A DNA stretch of 7,783 nt, taken from assembly GCA_933226995.1 (NCBI GenBank), contig CAKOFP010000153.1, positions 1 through 7,783 of the forward strand, read 5' to 3'. Below are positions 1 through 5,459 of the stretch, piece after piece. Every line of letters starts with the position of its first letter. Position 1 is the first letter of the stretch. The notes beneath the pieces are model-generated. The model made no database searches. It saw nothing but the letters and a program-made list of their open reading frames with translations, and was not told where the DNA came from. The stretch is from Candidatus Nitrosopolaris rasttigaisensis. GTDB lineage: Archaea; Thermoproteota; Nitrososphaeria; Nitrososphaerales; Nitrososphaeraceae. Position numbers and translations under genes: made by a program.

Positions 1-11
1 ATTCATGTGTA

Positions 12-49
12 ATTGGTTAAGCTCGCAGGTTCCAAGATGCTTAACTAAT
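12..49. other. Left-edge non-coding hairpin, candidate 3' part of a structured RNA (possibly 23S rRNA tail)
   Basis: Positions 12-22 (ATTGGTTAAGC) pair with 39-49 (GCTTAACTAAT) to form an 11-bp stem containing one G-T wobble and a 16-nt loop. This is stronger than expected by chance and lies in the 95 nt before the first gene. No T-tract follows, so it does not look like an intrinsic terminator. The motif GTTAAGC followed later by ACTAATACGATGG loosely resembles the end of 23S rRNA, where a conserved CTAAT sits just before the closing helix. The rest of that molecule would lie outside the window, so the rRNA idea is only a hypothesis. The hairpin itself is seen directly. Confidence 0.35.
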
Positions 50-95
50 ACGATGGTTGATAACTCACGGCAATACCTCATAAACAAGCAAGCGA

Positions 96-482
96 TTGGC
101 AACTACTGATAATTTTGCTATTGAACAAGGTAAGGCGCAAAGAGCGATAGAATGGATGAACTCCGAGGCCGCGAAAAACAATAAAAAGCTTCAAGTAAAA
201 TTAGAAGGATACCTTCTATTTACGACAAAATTCGGGAACTTTGAGGTCGTATCCTGGAAAGGCGAGTGGTCTACTGCCCGTAATATGGTAATTAGGGCAA
301 GTAAAAAGCTAAATATCAAAGTGGTAGAAGCCGGCTACCATGTGAAGGGTCAGCTTCTTTCTTCCTTGTTTGGAATTTCCAGGGAATTTGCGAAAGTATA
401 CAGTGGCGGAAATATTATAGGAAATTTAGAATTAACTACACGATCCGGTAGATGGATAGTGAAAGGTGAAAAACTAACCTAG
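96..482 (+). CDS. Small protein of unknown function (128 aa)
   Basis: I do not recognise this protein. The frame opens at TTG (96) five codons after an in-frame stop (81-83). The only other early start is ATG at 156 (Met21), which would remove a charged helix-like segment, so the longer form is preferred. No convincing ribosome binding site precedes either start. The protein is basic, has no signal peptide or membrane span, and has no cysteine. Residues 7-30 look helical (charged, Ala/Lys-rich). Residues 32-56 alternate hydrophobic and polar residues as in beta strands (KLEGYLLFTTKFGNFEVVSW). Residues 57-72 look helical again, and the C-terminal half is strand-rich with several Gly and Arg/Lys. 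It ends 102 nt before the next plus-strand gene. Codon use looks normal for the window, so it is probably a real lineage-specific gene. Confidence 0.65.
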   Translation: MATTDNFAIEQGKAQRAIEWMNSEAAKNNKKLQVKLEGYLLFTTKFGNFEVVSWKGEWSTARNMVIRASKKLNIKVVEAGYHVKGQLLSSLFGISREFAKVYSGGNIIGNLELTTRSGRWIVKGEKLT

Positions 483-584
483 TATAGCTAAAATCGAGGG
501 AAACACAGTAGAAGTTATGAAAGATATACATATGTCGTACTAATATGATTCTTGAGCATACGAAGGAGATGAATTGTTTCTACA

Positions 585-947
585 ATGAGTACGAAGCGTG
601 AGATTTCGATCGCAGTTACAGAAAATGAAATATCTCCAGGTCAAGAGGTCCATGGAAGAATTGATCTCAATTATCTCGGTAGATTCGATAGCATCGTGAT
701 CAATTCGCAAATTGAAAATTCAAATGACATTTTTGGCTACACGAGCCTTAACGGAAGCAGAATTAGCTACCCTTATGCCAGACTTTCAATCTTTAGGGAG
801 GACATGGGTAACACGAAAACATTAGAATTTACTGCGATTACACAACATACTCCAGCAACCGACTGCACCAACGCAAAGTTTCGAGTAGCGATAATACAAG
901 AACATAAAGAAGTCGCAAGCGATGTCACCTACATCAAGATAACATAA
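585..947 (+). CDS. Beta-rich protein of unknown function, possible arrestin-like fold (120 aa)
   Basis: The start is ATG, preceded by a good archaeal Shine-Dalgarno sequence, AGGAGATGA at 564-572, 12 nt upstream; this is the clearest ribosome binding site in the window. The protein has no signal peptide or membrane span and is rich in Ile, Val, Thr and Ser with alternating strand patterns. Residues 16-26 (ISPGQEVHGRI) resemble the PG-x-x-V-x-G-x-(V/I) turn at the start of arrestin N-domains, followed by a strand (SIVINSQIEN, 36-45). This suggests a single beta-sandwich domain, but it is a motif-level inference, not an identification. The only cysteine is Cys94. The gene ends in tandem stops TAATAA (945-950). 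It converges on the copper-protein gene with 35 nt between the stops, where a small palindrome AATTTTCAAAATT (949-961) lies. Confidence 0.75.
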   Translation: MSTKREISIAVTENEISPGQEVHGRIDLNYLGRFDSIVINSQIENSNDIFGYTSLNGSRISYPYARLSIFREDMGNTKTLEFTAITQHTPATDCTNAKFRVAIIQEHKEVASDVTYIKIT

Positions 948-982
948 TAATTTTCAAAATTCTCTGTTCTCCCAACTGACCA

Positions 983-1462
983 TTAAAATTTCTGTTTCAG
1001 AATTGTAACCTTGCCTTGCATCCAAGGATGTGGTTCACAATGATATGCGTATACTCCGTCCGCTGTGAATACAAATGTGAATTTCTGTTGTGGAGGAATT
1101 AGACCTATGTGGTCAATCGAATTAAATGGACCGGAGATTACATCCTTGTAGTTGTTATCAGAAGTGACAGAGTGAGGGACTGAATCTGCATTTGTCCACA
1201 CGACTCTACTAGACAGTCCCAAACTGCCTTGAACTTCTTTGGGTACAAAGTTTTTAATCTGTGAAGGTGAAGAAGAGCCCGGTACAATTGTAACCTGGAT
1301 AGTCTGTGTTGGATTTAACACCTCTGGAGGAAGTACCGGTTTCTGATTCGATTGAGGAACATACAAGAACTGATAATATCCCATGCTTATCGCGACAGCA
1401 ATAACGAACGCAATAATACTGATCCCTGCAGTGTGATTTTCCAGAAGACTATGTTTTTCCAT
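983..1462 (-). CDS. Membrane-anchored cupredoxin (plastocyanin/amicyanin-like blue copper protein)
   Basis: This is a small type I copper electron carrier, probably held on the outer face of the membrane. Residues 13-36 form one hydrophobic segment (signal anchor), followed by a Pro/Gln/Ser linker (37-66) and a roughly 90-residue cupredoxin domain. The four copper ligands are visible: His97 (VPHSVT), Cys142, His145 and Met148 in HCEPHPWMQGKV. The C-x2-H-x2-M spacing is that of amicyanin; plastocyanin has a longer His-Met gap. The 159-aa length suits one domain plus an anchor. The start is ATG with GAAGGATC about 10 nt upstream. It lies 103 nt downstream of cytochrome b on the same strand and has its own TATA box, so it may be transcribed both with and apart from that gene. 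Known thaumarchaeal respiratory chains use such proteins in place of cytochrome c, so it is probably the electron acceptor of the adjacent complex III. Confidence 0.93.
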   Translation of the reverse strand: MEKHSLLENHTAGISIIAFVIAVAISMGYYQFLYVPQSNQKPVLPPEVLNPTQTIQVTIVPGSSSPSQIKNFVPKEVQGSLGLSSRVVWTNADSVPHSVTSDNNYKDVISGPFNSIDHIGLIPPQQKFTFVFTADGVYAYHCEPHPWMQGKVTILKQKF

Positions 1463-1514
1463 AAAAAATGATCCTTCTTTCCTCTATTTGTCAATCGATT
1501 CTAATGATTTTTCA

Positions 1515-1522
1515 CATATAAA
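1515..1522 (-). promoter_or_regulatory. Putative TATA box of the cupredoxin gene
   Basis: On the minus strand this reads TTTATATG inside ACTTTATATGTGAA. Its centre is about 56 nt upstream of the ATG at 1462, so transcription would begin near 1491 and leave a leader of about 30 nt containing GAAGGATC. This leader contrasts with the near-leaderless promoters elsewhere in the window and fits the presence of a Shine-Dalgarno-like site. It is inferred from sequence only. Confidence 0.45.
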
Positions 1523-1565
1523 GTTTGTTTGAAAGACCAGAAAAATCCGGATAATTAGCGGTCTG

Positions 1566-3251
1566 TTATCTTATCTTTTTTGTATCCCTGACGTTGCCAT
1601 TCAAGTCCCCTGCTGGATCTGGTGTAGACGTCTCGACTGACGAGGGGGTTTTCTGTGACCGTCCATCGTTTGTTGCACCCGCAATGTTAGCTGTCCCTGA
1701 ACTAACTGGCTTGGTGGATGTAGTCTCATGGGCTGGGCCTTGAGTTGCTGTTGGCGCGCTCTTTGAAGCAGGCGGAGGGGACAACGGTTTACCAGAAGTA
1801 GAGGTACCTGGTAAACCGGCTGGAATCGGGCTCGGGGCAGAAGGTACGGGCTTTGCACCGGCCGGCGGAGCCATAGGTTTTGGTGGGGGCGGAGGGGTTT
1901 TTGCCATCGTCTTAGCATGTCTATAGATATGAAACATACCCGCAAACACAAGCATTATGATACCTACTATGAATAGTGAGAAGTTCTTCATTCCACTAAG
2001 AACAGCATAATACGCCGCAATGTTCAGATAAATTTGAAAAGCCAATAACGCTACAAATACTATATAAATCCAGTTTTCTGGGATATTGATTGAGCTCTTG
2101 CCTGAAGGTTTTTTTGGTTGCAATTTCGCCTTAACTTCTGCATTTTTGGCTAGCTTTATCATCATATACGTGAAACCAAAGGACAGGGGCACCAGCATCA
2201 ACATCACTGAGTAAAAGAAGATCGGATCGATAACTAACCTTTCGAGCAGAGACTTTTGTATATTGGGATCAATGTAGAATCCCCAGTAAGTGGTAACCAT
2301 AATCTGGGCAATGCTGGTTATCCCTATTGCAGTAACAAGTGGCCTATCTTTCCATGAGAATTTCCTGTACCTATCAACAAAAGGCATAACCAATAACGTC
2401 AATATCAATAAACCAGGCCATGCAACACCTGTTACAAATTTATCGTATTGGGTTCTAAGGAATGCATACAGTCCTGTCAGATACCATTCAGGTACCGTAA
2501 TACCAGGGGGTGACGTGGGAACAAATTTTGTTCCTAAATCTATAGGAAATACCCCTCCAGTTATCATTATTGCTCCCGCGACTGCCATAACCATAGGTAC
2601 GTCGAATACTAGGAATCTTGGAAAGTGCACAACCATTAAACCGAGCAGGGCGATGGGGAGGAAAAAAACATGGAAAGCATAGAATCTAAGGACAAAATCG
2701 TGAAATCCTCCACCAAAGAATGCATCTCTAAGTTGTGGACCCAGAACTGGTATGGAGTTAGTCAGTGAAGCCGCTATGGAGATGGCAAGCTCAGCGCGCT
2801 CACTAAATATAATGTCATAGCCAGTAAACGCCTCAAGAATTGTAAGTACACCTATGATAACTCCTGTCACCCAAATAATTTCATTCCTGATCTTGTATCT
2901 GCCACTAAAATACTGATAGTACATGTGAAGCAGCGCTACCATAACCATTGCGTTAGATGCATGATAGTGTATATTGCGTATATGGAATCCATAAGGAATT
3001 GTGTTGTTAATATTTTGCACACTATTCCAGGCTCTATCAAGTTCCGGTTCGTACCAAAGCATTAGCAAAGCTCCGGTAATGCCCAGAATTATGAATAAGA
3101 CGAAAGTAATCATGCCAAGGAAACCAAGTGGGCTAACGAATCTTCCTGGAAAGGTAAACTTGAGCCCCATAAAGATAGTTCTATCTATGCCGGCATAAAT
3201 CCACCTAAGGAAAGTGACTAAACTGTTTTCACCAGTTACTGTGGCAACCAA
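1566..3251 (-). CDS. Cytochrome b of complex III (b6-type, fused, with long Pro-rich C-terminal tail)
   Basis: This is the membrane quinol-oxidising subunit of a bc1/b6f-type complex, carrying hemes bL and bH. The heme ligands are His95 and His109 (helix B) and His194 and His209 (helix D). The 14 residues between the helix D ligands are typical of cytochrome b6. Other b6-like blocks are SVQNI (77-81), WVTGV (127-131) and IPVLG (167-171). The quinol-site motif PEWY is at 254-257. I count about ten membrane spans: near 43-66, 95-115, 125-146, 187-210, 217-236, 276-293, 305-325, 343-366, 393-415 and 424-441. It therefore covers b6 plus subunit IV plus about three more helices. Residues 452-561 are a Pro/Ala/Ser/Thr-rich tail. 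There is no cysteine, so the b6f heme ci, which is bound to a Cys, is not expected. The GY-(x)-LPW segment of helix cd1 reads GYDIIFSE here (144-151). The TTG start lies 3 nt after the Rieske stop and is backed by AGGTG 6 nt upstream. Confidence 0.95.
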   Translation of the reverse strand: MVATVTGENSLVTFLRWIYAGIDRTIFMGLKFTFPGRFVSPLGFLGMITFVLFIILGITGALLMLWYEPELDRAWNSVQNINNTIPYGFHIRNIHYHASNAMVMVALLHMYYQYFSGRYKIRNEIIWVTGVIIGVLTILEAFTGYDIIFSERAELAISIAASLTNSIPVLGPQLRDAFFGGGFHDFVLRFYAFHVFFLPIALLGLMVVHFPRFLVFDVPMVMAVAGAIMITGGVFPIDLGTKFVPTSPPGITVPEWYLTGLYAFLRTQYDKFVTGVAWPGLLILTLLVMPFVDRYRKFSWKDRPLVTAIGITSIAQIMVTTYWGFYIDPNIQKSLLERLVIDPIFFYSVMLMLVPLSFGFTYMMIKLAKNAEVKAKLQPKKPSGKSSINIPENWIYIVFVALLAFQIYLNIAAYYAVLSGMKNFSLFIVGIIMLVFAGMFHIYRHAKTMAKTPPPPPKPMAPPAGAKPVPSAPSPIPAGLPGTSTSGKPLSPPPASKSAPTATQGPAHETTSTKPVSSGTANIAGATNDGRSQKTPSSVETSTPDPAGDLNGNVRDTKKIR

Positions 3252-3254
3252 ATT

Positions 3255-3869
3255 TTACACCTTTAAGAATCGACCGAATCCCACAATTCCGTTTGCATTT
3301 GGACTCCAGATGGGAGGCAAAATCCATATGTTTCCATTTCCATCTGTTTCTAGATTTAACATCGGAAGCACATTACTGGGCGGTGATTGTAGGGAGGCTG
3401 GTCCGGCAAATGCCTTCCCATTGATAGGATCATACATACTACCGTGACATGGACATTCGCCTCGCTTTCTGCCAGGGTCAGGCCAGTATTTCCATAGACA
3501 CCAAAGATGCAAGCATATCTGACTATACATTCTAAAGGCTGACACGTCATTTCTGTTCCCACCCAACTCCGGTGGCAATCGTATAAATTGCCAAAGTCGG
3601 AAGGATTCTTTGTTTAATGTTTGATCATTAGTTTTTGGATAAATAACAGTTTCCGCATGATTAACTGGAAAAGTCTTAATATTTGCCTGCGAACCATCAG
3701 GCAGCTCGAGTTTGGCCTTTGCGGAAATATTGCCAGCAGGATTGGGTAAGAATTTACCCCAATCTACAAAGGGTATGAAAGTCATAACCGTACCTGCAGC
3801 TGTCATAAGCTTAAGAAAATCACGCCGCGATACCTTCCTTCCAGAATTAGGAGGGCTTTGCTGCGCCAT
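3255..3869 (-). CDS. Rieske [2Fe-2S] iron-sulfur protein of complex III
   Basis: This protein takes electrons from quinol at the cytochrome b site and passes them to an external carrier, here probably the neighbouring copper protein. The N-terminus has a textbook Tat motif SRRDFLK (14-20) followed by a hydrophobic stretch (21-34). It is therefore exported folded and probably stays anchored by that helix. The cluster boxes are CLHLWC (119-124) and CPCHGSMYD (139-147). By homology the ligands are Cys119, His121, Cys139 and His142, with a Cys124-Cys141 disulfide. Box I has Trp123 where most bc1/b6f Rieske proteins have Gly (CTHLGC), and the linker is Trp-rich (WKYWPD). The 204-aa length is normal. 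ATG at 3869 is first in a two-gene unit with cytochrome b. A TATA box centred 31 nt upstream predicts a very short leader, and the nearest GGAG is too far away (16 nt) to set the start. Confidence 0.95.
   Translation of the reverse strand: MAQQSPPNSGRKVSRRDFLKLMTAAGTVMTFIPFVDWGKFLPNPAGNISAKAKLELPDGSQANIKTFPVNHAETVIYPKTNDQTLNKESFRLWQFIRLPPELGGNRNDVSAFRMYSQICLHLWCLWKYWPDPGRKRGECPCHGSMYDPINGKAFAGPASLQSPPSNVLPMLNLETDGNGNIWILPPIWSPNANGIVGFGRFLKV
3258..3262 (-). promoter_or_regulatory. Shine-Dalgarno site for cytochrome b inside the Rieske gene
   Basis: The minus strand reads AAAGGTG TAA AAT TTG. AGGTG matches the archaeal anti-Shine-Dalgarno core and sits 6 nt before the TTG at 3251, within the last codons of the Rieske gene. 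It decides the unusual TTG start, since no ATG or GTG lies nearby in frame, and it implies translation coupled to the Rieske gene. Confidence 0.6.
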
Positions 3870-3895
3870 CTTATGCAGAAAGCAGCTCCATACAT

Positions 3896-3904
3896 ATCTA
3901 TAAA
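3896..3904 (-). promoter_or_regulatory. Putative TATA box of the Rieske-cytochrome b operon
   Basis: The minus strand reads TTTATAGAT, centred about 31 nt upstream of the Rieske ATG. With the usual archaeal spacing of 26-27 nt to the start site, transcription would begin 4-5 nt before the ATG, giving an almost leaderless mRNA. No strong alternative lies closer. Confidence 0.5.
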
Positions 3905-3962
3905 CTTTTGGACATTTATTAGAAGCGCTTGGTTACTGGGCTATCTAATCGGGGCACAGCAC

Positions 3963-3980
3963 TGACATGACATGACGTGA
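3963..3980. repeat. Short tandem repeat of TGACA units
   Basis: Positions 3963-3980 read TGACA TGACA TGACG TGA, about 3.6 copies of a 5-nt unit. It lies about 60 bp upstream of the Rieske TATA box, where an activator or repressor might bind. It could also be simple-sequence slippage. No function is shown by the sequence. Confidence 0.4.
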
Positions 3981-3993
3981 AGTATCAATCATA

Positions 3994-4036
3994 GTTGCAT
4001 TACAGACTCTCCCGTAATGACAACGCGCAATGGGAG
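3994..4036. other. Bulged hairpin with possible pseudoknot between aIF6 and the Rieske gene
   Basis: GTTGCATTAC (3994-4003) pairs with GTAATGACAAC (4014-4024) to form a 10-bp stem with one bulged A (4020) and a 10-nt loop AGACTCTCCC. CTCCC in the loop (4009-4013) is complementary to GGGAG at 4032-4036, so an H-type pseudoknot is possible. The rest of the 307-nt gap (3870-4176) holds the Rieske promoter and the TGACA repeat, and I see no gene in it. The structure could be in the 3' trailer of the aIF6 transcript or act as a DNA site upstream of the Rieske promoter. Confidence 0.35.
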
Positions 4037-4176
4037 CTCCGAATGATTGCTATCCTGCACTATTTTTCGGAATATTATCCACGGCTGCAGAACAATCGTT
4101 CGGTCTGCTCGTTGTGTATTCATCCAATCTATCTCTTGGTGCAACGACGCGGTTATCCACATTCATTGATTTTGTC

Positions 4177-4845
4177 TCATGCTTTGAAGATTCTGCTAAG
4201 CATAATCAACTCAGGGCCGCTCGTCAAAGTTCCTACAATCACGGATTTTGAATTCGCCAGTATTCCAGAAGATAGAAACGGTACCCCTCCGTTAACGGTA
4301 ACAGGTTCAACTTGGACTTGCAATGTCTCGGAAATCATCTTAATCTCGTCTTCAGTTGCTTTTGGGTGAACTGCGGCGCCCGTGTTTGTTGCAACGATCA
4401 TAGAACCTGTTTGAATAAAGCCGCCTACCGTCATCGAATGGACAGGAACACCCAAAGCGTCTCGAATTTGCTGGTCTGCTTCGCCTTTGAATAGTGGAGA
4501 TACTAATGCACCATTATCATTGGTCGAAATAAGATTTCCAATGGCAGTAAATTTGCTATTCAGACGATCAACGTTAAGACCGGTTGCCTGCTTCAGAACA
4601 AAAATCTCTTCATCTGTGGCAATAGACGGAACCAAAATTCCGTTGTTATTCATTGCCGTCATCGGACCAATAAGCCTTGTGTTCGCAACAGATGTATAAA
4701 GCTCCTCTTTCACACCTAGGTATTCCATTAGTTTAGCGGTTTTAGTTTTTGCAAAACCAAAGGGTACTATTATTATTCTATCATTGGCCTTCGCAAACAA
4801 TCCAAGATTAGGGCTTTTATATACGCCGTATCTATAAATTCCCAA
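4177..4845 (-). CDS. eif6: Translation initiation factor aIF6
   Basis: aIF6 binds the large ribosomal subunit and blocks its premature joining with the small subunit; it acts in the cytoplasm. At 222 aa the length is standard. The pentein fold is visible as internal pseudo-repeats of about 44 residues, each with an NxG-(x)-LV-type turn: NNNGILVP (66-73), NDNGALVSP (109-117), NTGAAVHP (154-161) and GGVPFLSSGILANSKS (186-201). The C-terminus GTLTSGPELIMLSR (205-218) is diagnostic. The start is TTG (4845). The conserved N-terminal strand (GIYRYGVYKSPNLGLF) begins right after it, an in-frame stop lies 13 codons upstream, and the next Met is residue 40, so TTG is the only usual start. No Shine-Dalgarno is visible; a weak TATA-like TATTTTTACA (4861-4870) at leaderless distance may drive it. 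In many archaea aIF6 sits with ribosomal proteins L31e/L39e, but none is seen here. Confidence 0.95.
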   Translation of the reverse strand: MGIYRYGVYKSPNLGLFAKANDRIIIVPFGFAKTKTAKLMEYLGVKEELYTSVANTRLIGPMTAMNNNGILVPSIATDEEIFVLKQATGLNVDRLNSKFTAIGNLISTNDNGALVSPLFKGEADQQIRDALGVPVHSMTVGGFIQTGSMIVATNTGAAVHPKATEDEIKMISETLQVQVEPVTVNGGVPFLSSGILANSKSVIVGTLTSGPELIMLSRIFKA

Positions 4846-5007
4846 GTATTGAATTTTCTGTGTAAAAATATGAATATGAACCTATTGAATTTAGACCTCA
4901 GAGTGAAATTAATTTCTCCTAAGGTCAAAATCGTCAAATCTTGAAACTCTTGTTTCCGAATTTAGAATTGTAATTTATGGCCCATGAGCTATTGAACCTT
5001 AAATAAT

Positions 5008-5223
5008 TTATCCGTCTCTTCTAACAAAGATCTCAGTGTTGGAATAGAGAATAAAGGATAAACTCCACCACACAAAAAACAAGATGCACGAGATTCGCAA
5101 GAGCATATTACTGATAGCCTCTGGACCGAAATAGAGACATTGAATTGGGCGTTGAACGAAATATTGAAAGTAAGATGCTCCCGCAGACTTATTTGGTTTC
5201 ACTCGGACACGGGAAAAATTCAT
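5008..5223 (-). CDS. Doubtful small single-span membrane protein (71 aa)
   Basis: I do not recognise this frame. In its favour, it starts with ATG and sits in an otherwise empty gap. Residues 43-60 form a hydrophobic span with two Trp, flanked by Arg44 and a later RRD. TATAAG on the minus strand (5248-5253) lies about 27 nt upstream of the ATG, the exact distance for a leaderless transcript. Against it, the composition is uneven, there is no family resemblance, and a random open frame of this length is common in AT-rich spacers. Treat it as a candidate only. Confidence 0.22.
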   Translation of the reverse strand: MNFSRVRVKPNKSAGASYFQYFVQRPIQCLYFGPEAISNMLLRISCILFFVWWSLSFILYSNTEIFVRRDG

Positions 5224-5275
5224 TTATCAATACTTTAGCGTTAAAGTCTTATACCAAGTCGACCCCTAAACTGTG

Positions 5276-5362
5276 TCAAATTTGATTCACATACCGACGA
5301 TAGGCACCACCAGTAGAAATAAAAACGTAGTAGCAAAACATAATATATCAATCCAAATTTGA
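5276..5362. repeat. Two spaced copies of the palindrome CAAATTTG
   Basis: TCAAATTTGA (5276-5285) is a perfect 10-nt palindrome, extended with a 2-nt asymmetry by flanking TGTG (5272-5275) and CACA (5288-5291). The core CAAATTTGA recurs at 5354-5362, 77 nt away, close to seven to eight helical turns. Both lie 60-180 nt upstream of the pyrB promoter. Paired symmetric sites suit a dimeric regulator, but the cores are AT-rich and could be chance. Confidence 0.3.
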
Positions 5363-5424
5363 ACATAAATAAATGCTGCGAACAAGGGGCAAGTCATTTA
5401 CCGTACCATTTTGGGGTCTGTAAT

Positions 5425-5433
5425 CTATATTAT
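5425..5433 (+). promoter_or_regulatory. Putative TATA box of pyrB
   Basis: CTATATTAT is centred about 31 nt before the ATG at 5460, the same spacing as for the Rieske gene and the gene at 7575, which predicts a start of transcription near 5456. A second AT-rich run TTTTTTTATC (5440-5449) sits at a distance that would instead suit the internal ATG at 5475. Confidence 0.45.
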
Positions 5434-5459
5434 CTGAACTTTTTTTATCTATGGGGTGA

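Larger units (their letters stand above)
4846..5459. other. Long divergent intergenic region between aIF6 and pyrB
   Basis: This 614-nt AT-rich gap separates two divergent housekeeping genes. I searched for tRNA T-arms, small ribosomal proteins (L31e, L39e) and RNA motifs and found none. It holds the pyrB promoter at its right end, two copies of CAAATTTG about 77 nt apart, and one doubtful 71-codon minus-strand frame (5008-5223). A 9-nt direct repeat GAATTTAGA (4885-4893 and 4958-4966) is probably chance. It could hide a non-coding RNA that sequence reading alone cannot show. Confidence 0.5.

Noticed and set aside
1534..1564. Inverted repeat AGACC/GGTCT after cytochrome b as a terminator
   Set aside because: It has only 5 bp with a 21-nt loop and no T-tract in the right place.
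1601..1951. Same-strand open frame inside the end of cytochrome b
   Set aside because: It is an Arg/Gln/Leu-rich shadow created by the GC-rich Pro/Ala tail in another frame.
2290..2682. Plus-strand open frame opposite cytochrome b
   Set aside because: It is antisense to a clearly conserved region, including PEWY, and has no family resemblance.
3995..4369. Plus-strand open frame of 124 codons across the gap and the end of aIF6
   Set aside because: Its right half is antisense to conserved aIF6, and the left half has no ribosome binding site or recognisable motif.
4846..5459. tRNA or box C/D RNA genes in the long gap
   Set aside because: No T-arm with GTTCRANNC and proper stems was seen, and no paired box C and box D with suitable spacing.
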